From positions 372,001-436,000 of the forward strand of contig CAXKVR010000019.1 of assembly GCA_964058845.1 (NCBI GenBank): DNA of 64,000 bases, in the 5' to 3' direction. Source of the stretch: Carex sylvatica. Lineage: Eukaryota; Streptophyta; Magnoliopsida; Poales; Cyperaceae. Shown here in pieces: positions 1 to 11,955 of the stretch. Position 1 is the stretch's first letter; every line of letters starts with the position of its first letter. The translations under genes and the position numbers were made by a program. Below the pieces are notes generated by a model. The model worked only from the letters and a program-made list of their open reading frames with translations, had not been told where the DNA came from and made no database searches.

Positions 1-2277
1 TACAGGTTTGGGTAATTTTGTAGGTGTTGGGGATATCTTGAATTTGCATTTTACATATGATACCTTGTTATTTTTGGAAGCAAGTGATAAGATGGTCGAA
101 ACTCTTAAATTATTATTGTCAGGTTTTGAGAATATGACTGGTCTGAAAATTAATTATCACAAGAGTTTTATGATACCACTGAATTTAAATGAGCTAGATA
201 GTAAGAGATTAGCGGATAGGTTTGGTTGCACCATAAGTCAATTACCTATAACTTAGGACTACCTGTGCATTGGAAATCTATTCCTGTTGAATGTTGGCAT
301 GTCCTAATCGATAAAATTGAGAAAAAACTACAGGGATGGAAAAGTAAATTACTTTCTATAGGGGGTAGAGTAACATTACTAAATGCAGTAATTTATGCCA
401 TTCCTTTGTATTGGCTTGCTCTGTATAAAATGCCTGTTCAAATTAGAAAGCATATTGACAAACTTAGGAGGAGGTTTTTATGATATGGGGGTAGTTCAGT
501 TAGAAAAAAGATTTCTTTGGTTTCATGGTCAATAGTTTGTGCTAGTAAATCACATGGGGGTTTGGGTCTTTTGAACTTGCATACTATTAATACTCTATTA
601 GCTAAATGGTGGTACTGATATAATGACCCTGCAGTTGTAGGGATATGAAAGTATATTATTCTAGCTAAATATGGGTCGCAAGGATATAGTTATAGGATGT
701 CAGTCTTTTGGAGGAATGTTCTCAAACTAAAACCATTTGTTGACTTGGGGTTTCAGAAAAAAGTAGGAAATGGTAAGGAGGTTTTGTTTTGGACAGACAG
801 ATGGATGGGCGAATATCCTTTAAATGATTTATATCTCCAGTTGTTTTTAGTTGCAACTAATATTAGTATATCTGTAGCTTCAGTTCTAGATTCTGGAAAT
901 ATTAATTTAGCTTTTAATTAGGAGACAACTAACATGGGAACTTAGGGATGAATGGTATGGTTTAGTTTCTCAAATGAGGGTAGTGCCCTTGGATATTGAT
1001 GCGACTGATACTTTGTGTTGGAGATGGAATACTAATGGTCAATTTACGGTAAATTCTTTTTATAGTTGGCTTGAGTATGGAGGGATTCAAAATATTACTT
1101 TTAATACTATTTGGAAAGCAAAGATTTCATTTAAAATTAAGATTTTATTGTGGCTTGTTAAGCAGGATAAGATCCTGACTAGAGTAAATTTGAGCAAAAG
1201 AGGATGGCTAGGAGATGTAGCTTGTCATTTTTGTGGGGCACCTGAAACAATAGATCACTTGTTTGTGCAATATCCATTTTTTAGAACAATTTGGAATTAG
1301 ATTGCTGATTATAATAATTTCGCGTTTGATATTACAACTATGGAGGAATTGTGGTTTATTGATGCTTTAATTTCTTTTAAAGATAGGTATTTGATCGAAT
1401 TGGTAAGAGGGGCAGTTTTGTGGGTCATGTGGTTAACAAGAAATAAATTTTGTTTTCATGGGATACATACTTCTTTTAGATCCATAGGATCTCAAATTAT
1501 TTCTTTAGCACAATTTTGGGTGAGATCCAAAGGAAGGGGTACTCTTCTTACACTATCTTTAGTTCTACCTACTGATGTGATGCAATTGCATGTTTTCTTT
1601 GATGATTTTCTATTGCAGGAGGAGAGGGTAGCTGGAACAAATGGTTTAGAGCATCAGACTAATGATGATAGCTTACTGGTTGTTCATTCGGTCGTTTCTA
1701 ACATTTAGCTAGATGATATGCATGTTATTTCGTATATGTTGGCAGTTTTGTGGGTCATGTGGTTAACAAGAAATAAATTTTATTTTCATGGGATACATAC
1801 TTCTCTTAGATCCATAGGATCTCAAATTATTTCTTTAGCACAATTTTGGGTGAGATCCAAAGGAAGGGGTACTCTTCTTACACTATCTTTAGTTTTACCT
1901 ACTGATGTGATGCAATTGCATGTTTTCTTTGATGATTTTCTATTGCAGGAGGAGAGGGTAGCTGGAACAAATGGTTTAGAGCGTCAGACTAATGATGATA
2001 GCTTACTGGTTGTTCATTCGGTCGTTTCTAACATTTAGCTAGATGATATGCATGTTATTTCGTATATGTTGCTGTTTGATGGCTTTGTGTTGCAACCTAG
2101 TTCTCTAGTTTCAATTTGTAGTAGGCTATATGATTTTCATTGATGTATCGTTTATTTTGTAGTAGGATGTGTGTAGATAGGTACTAGAGGTTTGGTACCA
2201 CGTCTAATAAAACTCTGTAGGTTTCGTTTCTTAATGAAATCGGTGGTATGTACCACTTTTATCAAAAAAAAAAAAAT
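1..2277 (+). mobile_element. LINE (non-LTR retrotransposon) remnant, 3' half with poly-A tail
   Basis: Broken reading frames on the plus strand (8-256, 226-483, 697-921, 974-1300, 1340-1708) join into the C-terminal half of a plant LINE reverse transcriptase and the zinc-binding zf-RVT region. The catalytic FADD box is altered to F-T-Y-D near residue 15 of the first piece. It is followed by the LKINYHKS segment, GLPVHWKSIP, LQGWKSKLLSIGGRV, and later CHFCGAPETIDHLFVQYPFF, the zf-RVT cysteine/histidine signature. A frameshift lies near 245-256. In-frame stops (a Trp codon turned TGA at 481, others near 618 and 647) make it non-functional. The end is marked by an A-run at about 2264-2276. The 5' part lies outside the window. 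The family is certain from domain order; the clade is not resolved. Confidence 0.88.
1411..2070 (+). repeat. 330-bp tandem duplication in the LINE 3' end
   Basis: Bases 1411-1740 and 1741-2070 are direct tandem copies offset by exactly 330 bp. I count about four substitutions between them (for example near 1453/1783, 1475/1805, 1565/1895 and 1982), so the duplication is younger than the decay of the LINE. Each unit encodes the end of the zf-RVT region plus the start of the 3' untranslated part. Confidence 0.93.
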
Positions 2278-2462
2278 TAGGAATATGTATGGTTGGATTG
2301 AGAATTAGCCTTTAGCTATTTTGTTTCGCAACCAAATATACTCTACAGAGTTCCAAAATCATATTACATGTCACATTAGATGACATACCCAAATAAAATA
2401 AAATATTGTACCTGTCGATTCCAAAAATAAAGGGGTTTCTCGAACGCCAAAAAATTGAGATC

Positions 2463-2640
2463 ATGAGTCGAGAAAATATGCTATTATTCTTTTGGAAAAG
2501 CATGGATATGTTTTTTCTCATCCAACCGTTGATTTTCATCGAGATTCATGTATGAAAAAGTTGAACGGTTGGATGAGAAAAAACAGAAACCCGTTTTTTC
2601 AAAAGAATAACAACCGATTCGTACTCGATTATGAGAGAAT
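2463..2640. repeat. Foldback element (imperfect inverted repeat)
   Basis: The arm around 2465-2530 (ending TTTTTTCTCATCCAACCGTT) is repeated inverted at about 2565-2636. The arms are separated by about 35 bp. They also share the ATTATTCTTTTG / CAAAAGAATAACAA block. It has the shape of a short MITE. I see no clear target duplication. The 62- and 75-residue open frames here are only artefacts of the palindrome. Confidence 0.6.
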
Positions 2641-2941
2641 GTTAGAGACAGAAAGCATAATTTTAAAATATAGAAGTTAATTATAAAAAGTTTTGCTTGA
2701 AGAGAATATAAAGATCCATGCATAGAAAACTTTTCATAAGAATTTAAAGGTCAATTTAGAATATTTATAGTAATTATAATATAAAAATAAACTTCATTTC
2801 ATGAATGTAGATGTGGACCATCTGGTGTCGGTAAGAGGAACACTCCATTAAAGCTCGTCCTTGTGATTCCAGCCCAATTTGCACTATAACGAGCCAATTA
2901 TTGTACTCCCTTGATAAAAGTAGTAAATATGTTCTTCCAGT

Positions 2942-3253
2942 TAGGGGTGCAAACGGATTGGATAGTGGTAAAATTATATTCGTATCTGTTTTTATTTTTT
3001 GGATACGGATCGGATATTAGACGAATACGGATTGGATATTAACTGGATACGGATACAGATATTCATTTTTTATAATAGTGAGTAACATAAATATTAAACT
3101 ATATAATATATATCTACTATTCAGATACATATAATTAAATTTTAAAATCATATCCGTATCCGTATCCGCATAGATATTCGAATGTCAGATATCTGAATCT
3201 AATTTTCAAATACAAACTCAGATACTCAGATATCCGACCCGTTTGCACCCCTA
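2942..3253. mobile_element. hAT-type MITE with 8-bp TSD CTTCCAGT
   Basis: The termini are TAGGGGTGCAAACGG and its inverse CCGTTTGCACCCCTA. The exact 8-bp duplication CTTCCAGT lies at 2934-2941 and 3254-3261. Both subterminal regions carry repeats of GGATACGGAT or its complement. The 8-bp duplication and TIR form place it in the hAT superfamily. It is non-coding and 312 bp long. Its longer relative is at 16132-16634. Confidence 0.93.
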
Positions 3254-3332
3254 CTTCCAGTAAATTGAGCTCTTCTAAACATGCTTACGCCTCTCTCATT
3301 TCCTTCCACCCACCATGGTATATATAATACCA

Positions 3333-3790
3333 TCCAGCCTGAAATTTTTATTTTTACCATATTAAAAAAAAAATAAACCAAAACACTCCCCATCATAATT
3401 CAAAATTCATCCATACCACCAAACCATTTAGTGATCCCAAAAACTAAAGGCAGCCAATTGATCATGCGGTCTTCAAGTGAAATAGCAGCCCATTTTTTTT
3501 TTTTTTTTAACGGCACAGAGAACAATAAAATTTGGTGAAATCAATTTTCAAATGGAATCAATCCATCACCAGATGTGGCACAGAGACCAAGTTTTTTTGT
3601 TTTTAGTTAATAAAATTTATGTAAAAAAAATAAAAAAATGGAGCTGCTATATCATTTGGAGGTCTCTGGATAGAGGCCGCAGAGACGTTTGATGGCTTAA
3701 GTATTTTTAAAATTCTGATCAAATAGAGGTGTTTTGATTTATTTTTTTATTATGGTATAAATAAAAATTTCGGCCAACCAGCTCCGCTGT
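3333..3790. mobile_element. Foldback MITE-like element
   Basis: The left arm near 3336-3390 (CCTGAAATTTTTATTTTTACC, then AAAATAAACCAAAACACTCC) is mirrored at about 3728-3785 (TGTTTTGATTTATTTT, then TATAAATAAAAATTTCGG). The inside is A/T-rich and non-coding, with a T-run at 3492. Exact ends and a target duplication could not be fixed. Confidence 0.5.
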
Positions 3791-4242
3791 TTTGTAAATT
3801 TTACTTGAGACATACAATCAGACAAAGATAGAAAGTCAAAATTGGCGGAGTTTTACAATTTGTGAAATTCACAAAGGATCTGCAATCAGACAAGACTATC
3901 AGAATTGATGGGTGTTAAGATTCATCACCAATTTTTATGGTATACAAATTGGAGGTCCATAATATTTATCTATGCTCTAAAAAATAAATATTTTTGTATA
4001 TCTCTAATTATTTTTATCTATATATTTTGTTCGCCGGAATATCTAAATATTTACATTATACTTTATTCTAAAATATCTAAATTAAAAATGTCTAGATATT
4101 TATAATCTATCAAATACTGTAAAGAACGCATCATACCTCCAAGTCCTATAATTAAAGGTGTTGTGCCATGTTTTAGATAAAGCCTTTAAGCAAGAAGGTA
4201 GAAGAGATAGAGAGAGGAATGATACTTTTTAAGTGTATGAAA
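3791..4242. other. Non-coding AT-rich stretch
   Basis: No gene is visible. The 66-residue open frame at 3905-4105 has low-complexity Ile/Tyr/Phe composition and no recognisable motif. Confidence 0.5.
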
Positions 4243-4427
4243 CAGTGTTGTAAATAATGGTATGCGTTTGTCGGACGAACAAAGTACTGTCAAACAATTA
4301 ATCAGAAATAATTGGCCATAATCGAAAATAATTGATCAGTTAGTCAGAAAAATATATAATGGTTTGATCACTGCTAATGACTAATCAGCCGATTAATCGG
4401 TCTAAACTGACGTTTTCTACAACACTG
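4243..4427. mobile_element. hAT-type MITE, TSD GTATGAAA/GTATGAAG
   Basis: It starts CAGTGTTGTAAATAA and ends TTTTCTACAACACTG. The 8-bp flanks at 4235-4242 and 4428-4435 differ at one base. Internal ATTAATCGG / CCGATTAATC motifs recur. It is the short relative of the element at 32786-33503. Confidence 0.88.
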
Positions 4428-4906
4428 GTATGAAGTGATGAGTGAGTGAACTGATTTATTTCATGTGTACCGAGAAATGAGTTGTTATAAACAGTGTTGA
4501 ATCATTGATATGATATGCTAACAAAAGCCTTTCCTTTATTGGCTTGTTAATTGCAGCCAATTGGAAACATATTCCCTTTCGTTTGTCAACATTAATGACC
4601 AGATTAAATGCAGCTACCGTTCCTTAATTTTTGATCAAATGCAGCTACCATTAATGGCCAGATCAATTGTAGCCAATTTGAAACAAGCCAAAAAACAGGT
4701 AAACTACAAAATAAATAGCTCTAGATACTAATGCAGCATGCTTAATTTGGAGTTTGGACAACGAAATCTTTTTTCTGGACCGATAAATTATCTCTCTTAT
4801 TTAAATGGAAAGGTGTTTGCGATGCGGTAAATTTAGTGAAAGCACCCTTTCATTAAAAGCAATCCTCACATCACAGACCATAAATTGTCGCGGACTGACA
4901 GTCGCG
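4428..4906. other. Intergenic, no gene seen
   Basis: Low-complexity AT-rich sequence containing two loose repeats of an AAATGCAGCTACC motif (about 4607 and 4638). No coding signal on either strand. Confidence 0.5.
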
Positions 4907-5315
4907 AGTAGAACTAGGGTGTTCTTAAATTCACCAAATTACTTATGAACTCAAATCTAAAAACTCATCGAATAAACTTTAAACAAAAAATCTGAACCAT
5001 TGAAAGCCACCTACTTTACGAGTGATGCATCTGCATATAAAAAAATTTAATTTTGAAATAATTTTACATAGAGTAAGTGGTCAAAATACGTTCAAATGAT
5101 AAATGCATTAAAATTAATTTATTAACATTCTAATTTTAACTGCTTGACTTTCAACTAAATTAATTCAGAATTTTAAAAATTTCACATGTAGACACATCAC
5201 TCATAAGGTAGACGAATTACAACAGTTCAAATTTGTCATTTGAAACCAATTTGACGGGTTTTAAACTTGAGTTCACCAAGTAGCTTGATGAACTTGAGAA
5301 CACCCTATTCTACTC
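4907..5315. mobile_element. Palindromic MITE (GAGTAGAACTAGGGTG family)
   Basis: The ends GAGTAGAACTAGGGTGTTCT and AGAACACCCTATTCTACTC are inverted repeats. The inverted similarity continues inward (motif ACTTTACGAGTGATGCATC against the right-arm ACACATCACTCATAAGGTAG). Related copies are at 58613-59013 and, more diverged, 31960-32387, with a right-end fragment near 43940-44055. It lies downstream of the RMC1 gene. Confidence 0.78.
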
Positions 5316-5702
5316 TAAGTGGACGCATAATAGTTTAATTGAACATTGGGCGTAGAAAGCACAAGCTTGTATATCTTCATAAAATGAGAACAGAGACATA
5401 AATTACAAGGATATCAAGGAGGCTATGAAGATATAGGAAATCTAGGAAACTTTCTGGATCTTTAACAGAATTGGTCTTGGTTCTCTACACTTGTAGTCAT
5501 AGATGATGAACAATTATAGTATGTAGCATCTGAAAGAAAAGCGCTCTTCATTATTTTACACCAGGTACCTTGCCAACAGGAAATCATTGCTTACGTGACT
5601 AATATTACAAAGGCAAAAAAAGAAGGAAAAAAGAAGAAGAGACGTACTGTTTCAATCTGACAAACCTAAATGAAAAATCTGAAAAGAACATGGAATGGTG
5701 AT

Positions 5703-8700
5703 CTAACTCAGTTCAGAGAGGATCTGCTGATATCGACCATAGTCTATAGTGGTCTTAAAGCTTGGTGCAAAATCTGAAAAAAATCTCATGACAGCTGCTA
5801 GATGCAGCGCCTCAGTGCTTGCCATAGCCGCCTCGAGAAATAAAGCAGGCTGTACTGTTATCACCTGACAACAGAAACACAAAGGAGCAACCATTTTCAA
5901 AATAAGAAAAAACAAAAGGGACCTTTTGCCAAAAAAAACTATACTTAATTTCTTTTTAAACAAAAGTTACTCCAGGCTGTTTGGTATTTGCACAAACACA
6001 ATTTGATACTAACATGACTATGAAAGCGGATCTCTCCTGAAAGCATTTTTTCCCTAGAATATCTCTGTCACTGCCATTATGTTCCGCAATTGTTAATTTC
6101 AAGTTTCTTTACATGAAAAAATGATTAAGGGTGGGGTTGGAGAGAATCACTGTTAACCTGTAAGTATTATAAGACAATGAATTTATAGCTTACAATCACA
6201 ATCCAATGGCACGGCCACGTGGGCACTTACTTTTCTAAAACCACGCAGTCAAAACTCATGCTAGTGATTGTAGCTTTTTGCACAAAACATGGGTGCTTTT
6301 TATAATATTATTGTTTAACCTTTTTTGTAGAAGTCCCAGACTGAAAATAATAAAAAAGCACCTTGTTCTTTCTCGCATAGCGTAGAGCTTCGAGGTAGTA
6401 CCCATCTTGGAGTAAAACCGAAACGTAATCATGATGTAATGCTAACAGCCGTAGCATATCCAAACCCAATTTACGAATTTTCAAATTTTGCTGGCCTAAG
6501 TCTACCAATTGCATTGCAACTTCCTTCGATGGCTCTATTATCTGTCAAAGTTGCAAGTTAAATGGATAGTATCATAGTACCAATATTTAGATAACAAACA
6601 ATACACCCAGAAAAAGGTTACCTTGTTTGATACAAACAATGCAATATTGGTATGTTGGTTTGATCGGGCTAATAATTGATTCATCATCAAGTAGATGTCT
6701 GGGTTCAATTTCAGTTTCTCCCTTGAAGCACTACAAAAACATACAAAAAAAAAACTCAAATAAAAGCTGTATTACATGTAAAAGAAGAGGGTATTTTAAA
6801 GAATCTAAATCTCAAGTAACAAATACGAGCTCTAGATCTTGTTTTATGGCATGAAGAATGCTTACGGATACAAAACTAGTAAACTTTCAGGACCTTTTAG
6901 TTACCTTTTGTACGAGATAAAGATGCCAAAAGATGAACACCCTAAAACCTGTCTGGTTTGATTTTGGCCTCTTTATCTACCTTGACTTTGTGACTCTGGA
7001 TGAGTTTCATTTCTAGCCTACCCCAACTTGTTTGAGTCAGTTGCTTAAGCTTGGGAATTTACAATAGTAACAGAGAAAAAAATTTATAGCAACCTTGGCA
7101 CCAAATAGCTGTGGTAAAATAACTACTAAAAGAATCACAACAAATCAACTATTACTTGCTGTACTCAACACACCTTCTTAAAAACTCGACAATAACAGAA
7201 ACTAGGTATGAGGGATCTCCACTCATCTCATCCTCAACAAGTGTGAACACAAAGCGGTGCATTTCATCTGGGGAAATTGCCACGCTGGTACCATGAGACG
7301 CCATTTGTTGAGGAACATCAGACTTGAGAGATCTGTCTCCTACTGGTTCTTCAGACTGCAGTAAAATATTTTGGATTTAAAATGTTTCATATTTCTTTCA
7401 TTCATTAACTACTTTTCCAATGAAAGTGAAATAGTTAAAAAAATATATTTCTTATTCTACAGTTTGCTTATAAATGACCGATTGATGAAGAATTCTATAA
7501 CTTGATGTGTTATTATAATAAGTAATATATGGAAATAATTTGACTACCACAAGAATCAGCACATCTGGAAAAACTCTTTTGACTTGGTACATAATTTTTC
7601 CATCTTTTCTGATCAACAGACCTTGGGAATCTTTTCTTTCAATTAAGTATATCTTCTTCGGTGTAGTATACATTTGCTGATCCAAAAATAACCATTTTGT
7701 TGATGCAGTGTGACTTCTATAACACCGTTCAAAGATGCAATATAACTCCAGTTGAATTGCTTGTAGTAGTTTAGGCAGCAAATATGGCAATTTACTTTGG
7801 TAGTCATTAGCAACCAATTTTGTATGATATATATTATATAGATGAGTTTTAAGGATTAGTATAATGATTATATGTCCATAAGTTAGCTTTTTATCTGCAA
7901 TTAGCAATCACAATTCAGGTCAAAAGCAAATGATAGTGTTAATTTGTATTATAATGCGAGGAAATTTGCAAATAGAACCCTACCTCTTCAGGATTTACCG
8001 CGTCATCAGAAGTAGAAGGGGAATGAATTGACACTTTACTTGAAGAATCACCGATTGCAGATTTGGCACGATCTGCAGATACTATTGCTTGCTCTGATGC
8101 GGCACCAGAATCAGTTGCATGGTTGTTTCCTGTATTCTGAGTTGCAGATGGTATACTCCCTGATCTCAAGGAGTTGGAATAAGAAGCAACGAGCACATCC
8201 ATTGCTTGTGCTATTACAGATATAGGCCTTTTTTCCAAGATTAGCGTTCGTGTTATTGCCAGACAGAGAGCTTTAATCTGTCAAGGTTACAAAGTATTAT
8301 TTAAACATCTTTTCTTCATTTAAATACAAAATGAGGAGTGTTCAAATGCCTCCATTTTTTTTGACTCCATCATGCCTCCATTTTTAAAAACTTTAATAAC
8401 TCAAAATTTAAAACATAAAAGTCAAAATAAAATCATTGGATATGATCTACATCATTTTATCAATGCAGGTGTAAAAAATTATGACATTTCAACTTTGTTT
8501 TGGTTGTCATCAAGAGCTTGTAAAATGTACTAATGTGGATAATTTCTAGACGTTGATTCTTCAACTTATTGATTCACATAAAAGCAAAACCGAAATTTGA
8601 TAATTTTTTATGAGCACAGAGAGAAAATATATAGATCACATCTAACGGTTTTATTTTGGCGTTTAAGATTTAAATTTTGAGTTATTAACGTTTTAAAAAT

Positions 8701-11700
8701 GGAGGCATAGTGGAGGAACAAAAAATAGAGACATTTGAACCCTCATACAAAATTGACTTCAAAGGATAAGAAGTTTTACCATGGCTGGATCAGACCTCCT
8801 ACGTTGCAAGAACTGTAGTATTGACGGGACGTCAGAGCTACTTGCAGAAATTGCCTGGGGGAGGGGGGGGGGGGGGGATAGAAAGAAAATATAACAATGT
8901 AATTTCCATTCAAAAGACGAGGAGGAACTATGGGTGGGTATTTTCACCAGACCTGAAATTTCCTTGACAGAATGCCATCAGTATTTAGTGAAGCATAACT
9001 AAAATATCTGACCCACCCCCGAGATTAACTCAACAATCCTTAACATGTACTGAACTACAATCATACCAAAACAAAACATAATCTGATCCTACTCGAATCA
9101 AATCAATCCGAAGTCCAACAGACTGCTAATTAGGTGATCATATCCTTTGACTAGAAAACTGATCCTACATGACCCCAGGCATCAAGGTGGCACTGAAATT
9201 GACTCTAGCCTGAAGCAGTGTGAATTAGAGTAAATGACCCAAACCTGATTAAATTTTCCCTAAATAGCCCTTTTCCCAACTCTCAAGGTTATAATAATGC
9301 TAACATGAGATTACCTCTACATCCAAGCAAATCCTCCAAACAAGGCCATTATCAACATCACAAATCAGATCTGGTACAAGAAAGTTCCAGCTGTCAAGAT
9401 ATATCATCCCTTCATATGCATTGGAAATACTCTCTGACTCTTCTGACGTGCTCCTACTATTGGTCCCATATGACCCCTTTAAGAGGAGAGGAAGGGGGGC
9501 AGAGATGGGACTTAGCGAGTCAAGAAAGAGATCATACAGCATGACCACTTTTGCATCCAGTTGATGGGCTAGAATTACATTGTCAACTGAGCTTACTGCA
9601 ACCCGGCTTGAGTAAGCTGGTATACTGCCCTGAAATGGACAAATATAAAAATATCATAGAAAATTGCAAGAAACAAAAGTTTGTCAGATTTCTGGTATAA
9701 GCTGTACCTGTTCCACAACAGCATCTCGGTAGAAGCGGTACACATTGATATGCATACCAACTCTATCAAATTGCAAGCAGTAAATCCTACCATAACTGCA
9801 CGAAACAAACACAATAACATAAACACAAAGATATCCTTTCTTAAAAGCTCTACAAGGAAACAGAAATAATAGAAGACTCCGTCAAGAGAAAACTACATGG
9901 TCACAATATGAACATCATCAGAAGAAAGAACTGGTTTTGAATTGGCCTCAGATTTAGTCATACTCATCTCAAATTTCGGCAGACGAACTATGCCTGCTGC
10001 TGCTGAGAACTGAGACACCAAATCAGAAAGATAAAATTCAATAGATTGTAATTGGAGAATAAAGCATGCAAATAAGGAAGGGAAGAGAGAGGTGTGTATC
10101 ACCTGATACCCAGAAAAGACTGTACACTGCATACCAGATGCAAGAAGCAGCATACGACTCTCATGTGTGTAAACATACCAGGTCACATTCAATTTTTTTG
10201 TCTCCATAATATGCAAACTATTCTGCTCAGGATCATATAAGAGCATTTCTATACCACTACATTAAGAAAAAAAAAAAAATAAGACAAGAACTTTCAAAAA
10301 ATATTCTACTAAATAATATCAGTAAGCAATGGCAGCAAACAGTTTGTGATATTTGCTCAAAGCACCAAAATAGTCTACATTCTGCCAAATGTTGGCTATT
10401 TGCCCCTGATTCCAAAAATGCCATTTTTATTTTTCAATATCTAAATTAGGCCAAAGAAGAAAACAACACATCTTGAAGGGTTTCTGAGTTTCTAACCGCT
10501 GCTTAGAGAAAATATATCAGATGGAAAAAAAAAAAATCACAAGAAATTTGTCCAGTGAACTCATTGCTTTAGCGATTGGGTGCTACATGCAAATACAACA
10601 AAATTTGCCAGATTGATTGCAAATATGAAATGTTCAAGTACTTGTTCACAAATAATAGAATATTAGGTGTAACTAAAAGCCCAAAAATAAACCTTGTTTT
10701 AATTAATATGATATCACAAGTCGGGCAATCAGTCCAGAAAAGGCCGAGAATTCGTTCAGAATCTTGTTTGCATTTTCGACTAAATGTCAAGCCAGTCTCT
10801 CTGTTTCTAAACTCAACCTCATGGTTTGATCGTTGGATAGCTATTGCTTTCTGATCTAATGAGTATCGGATAGATAAAACAGGGCCTTCGCCAATTAAAT
10901 CTGAGTTTGGTGGGTTGTGCTCAGTTGACGCACCAACTTTCCAAGACAACACCTGAAAAAGTGGGTATACAGCATTCTTATCATTATCTTCTAAGAAGTT
11001 TCAGGATGGAATTTCATGTCCACCCTTACAAAATCCACAAATATTGTGTAAGCCACCAAACATAGGAAGATTCACACAAGCCCCTATAAAGAATTAGAAG
11101 TATCTTCTATCATACCCAACATTTCCCTCCATTTTATTTTTTCTATTCAATATGATGTCACAAGACGGGCAGCTTGGCAATTTTCTGGTGACATCAGACG
11201 AGGTACGAGTGAATGTCAATGCTTTCCGGTTTTGTTGAATTATATGCTACATTGTTTATTTGTTCAGGTTTAGATTCAAAATATTATGTTCCATAATAAA
11301 ATATCACAAAAAATCAGGGTTCTAAATAGCTAGCTAGCTACGCAATAGGTTTTTTGGACCTCAAAAGCTATAAAGCTATAGCTGCACAGTAGTGTTTTTT
11401 TTAAACTCTCCGCAATGACGCGATAAACACTATTTAGAACCTTGCAAAAAATTCTTATATTGCGCTTCTTATATACTTTCTCGGACTTTAATTTGGGCTT
11501 TGTTAAAATATGTCTTTCTTTCTTACTTACTAATTTTGCCTTGTCTCAATAAAAAAAAAATGTCATATTCATCAATTGGTGTACAGTACTCATGAAACCT
11601 GATATCTGTATCAATGCTGTTAGGAAGGAAGGGGATACCTGTTCAGCAGTAGGAGAGAGGAGCAACTTGTTGCCATCATCATAGAGTAAACCCCTAGTCT

Positions 11701-11788
11701 CGGGTATATTGCACCGAATAGGTGGACTTTGGATGTATGCATGTGACAGTGCATCTGATCCGCTTGACCCAGTCCTTGTTGGCATCAT
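5703..11788 (-). CDS. RMC1: RMC1/Mic1-like protein, regulator of the MON1-CCZ1 complex
   Basis: Twelve coding exons with GT-AG borders join in frame to 693 residues: 11788-11639, 10952-10693, 10256-10103, 10009-9897, 9795-9708, 9629-9315, 8854-8780, 8277-7984, 7355-7174, 6730-6622, 6541-6362, 5864-5703 (TAG stop). The product matches plant homologues of human C18orf8/RMC1. The N-terminal propeller-like part carries SIRYSLDQKAIAIQRS, LNVTWYVYTHESRM and RLPKFEMSM. A Ser/Thr-rich linker follows (exon 8). The C-terminal Mic1 domain (about residues 500-680) includes LALHHDYVSVLLQDGYYLEAL. In animals RMC1 supports the MON1-CCZ1 exchange factor for Rab7 on late endosomes; the plant role is inferred. 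The start is the double ATG at 11788. Introns hold a hAT MITE (11315-11444) and a foldback MITE (8334-8746). The twin-CX9C gene lies 168 bp upstream on the same strand. Confidence 0.92.
8334..8746. mobile_element. Palindromic MITE in an RMC1 intron
   Basis: The left arm GTTCAAATGCCTCCATTTTT continues into AAAACTTTAATAACTCAAAA; both recur inverted at 8670-8746. It sits between exons 7 and 8 of the RMC1 gene, clear of both splice sites. A second copy lies at about 31540-31928, sharing the long core that contains GGTTGTCATCAAGAGCTTGT. Confidence 0.8.
11315..11444. mobile_element. hAT-type MITE in RMC1 intron 1, TSD CAAAAAAT
   Basis: It starts CAGGGTTCTAAATAGC and ends ACTATTTAGAACCTTG. It is flanked by exact CAAAAAAT copies at 11307-11314 and 11445-11452. 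Length 130 bp, non-coding. The element beginning at 42833 has similar left-end sequence. Confidence 0.92.
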
Positions 11789-11955
11789 GTGCTATATTCT
11801 CTAGTATATCTTTCTTTCTCAATTTTATCTTTATGCCAGCGTACTTTGTTTTCCAAATGAGAGAATATATTAATACGCCATTGATGGAAAATAAAAAAAG
11901 ATAACAAATTAGTTAATTGATGAGAATAAGTACCTTAATTGTAAGCTTGTTAAAT

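Noticed and set aside
7452..7907. A 151-residue minus-strand open frame between RMC1 exons 8 and 9
   Set aside because: It lies in an intron that splices correctly without it, the composition is Ile/Leu/Tyr-rich, and I recognise no domain. Chance openness in AT-rich DNA is more likely.
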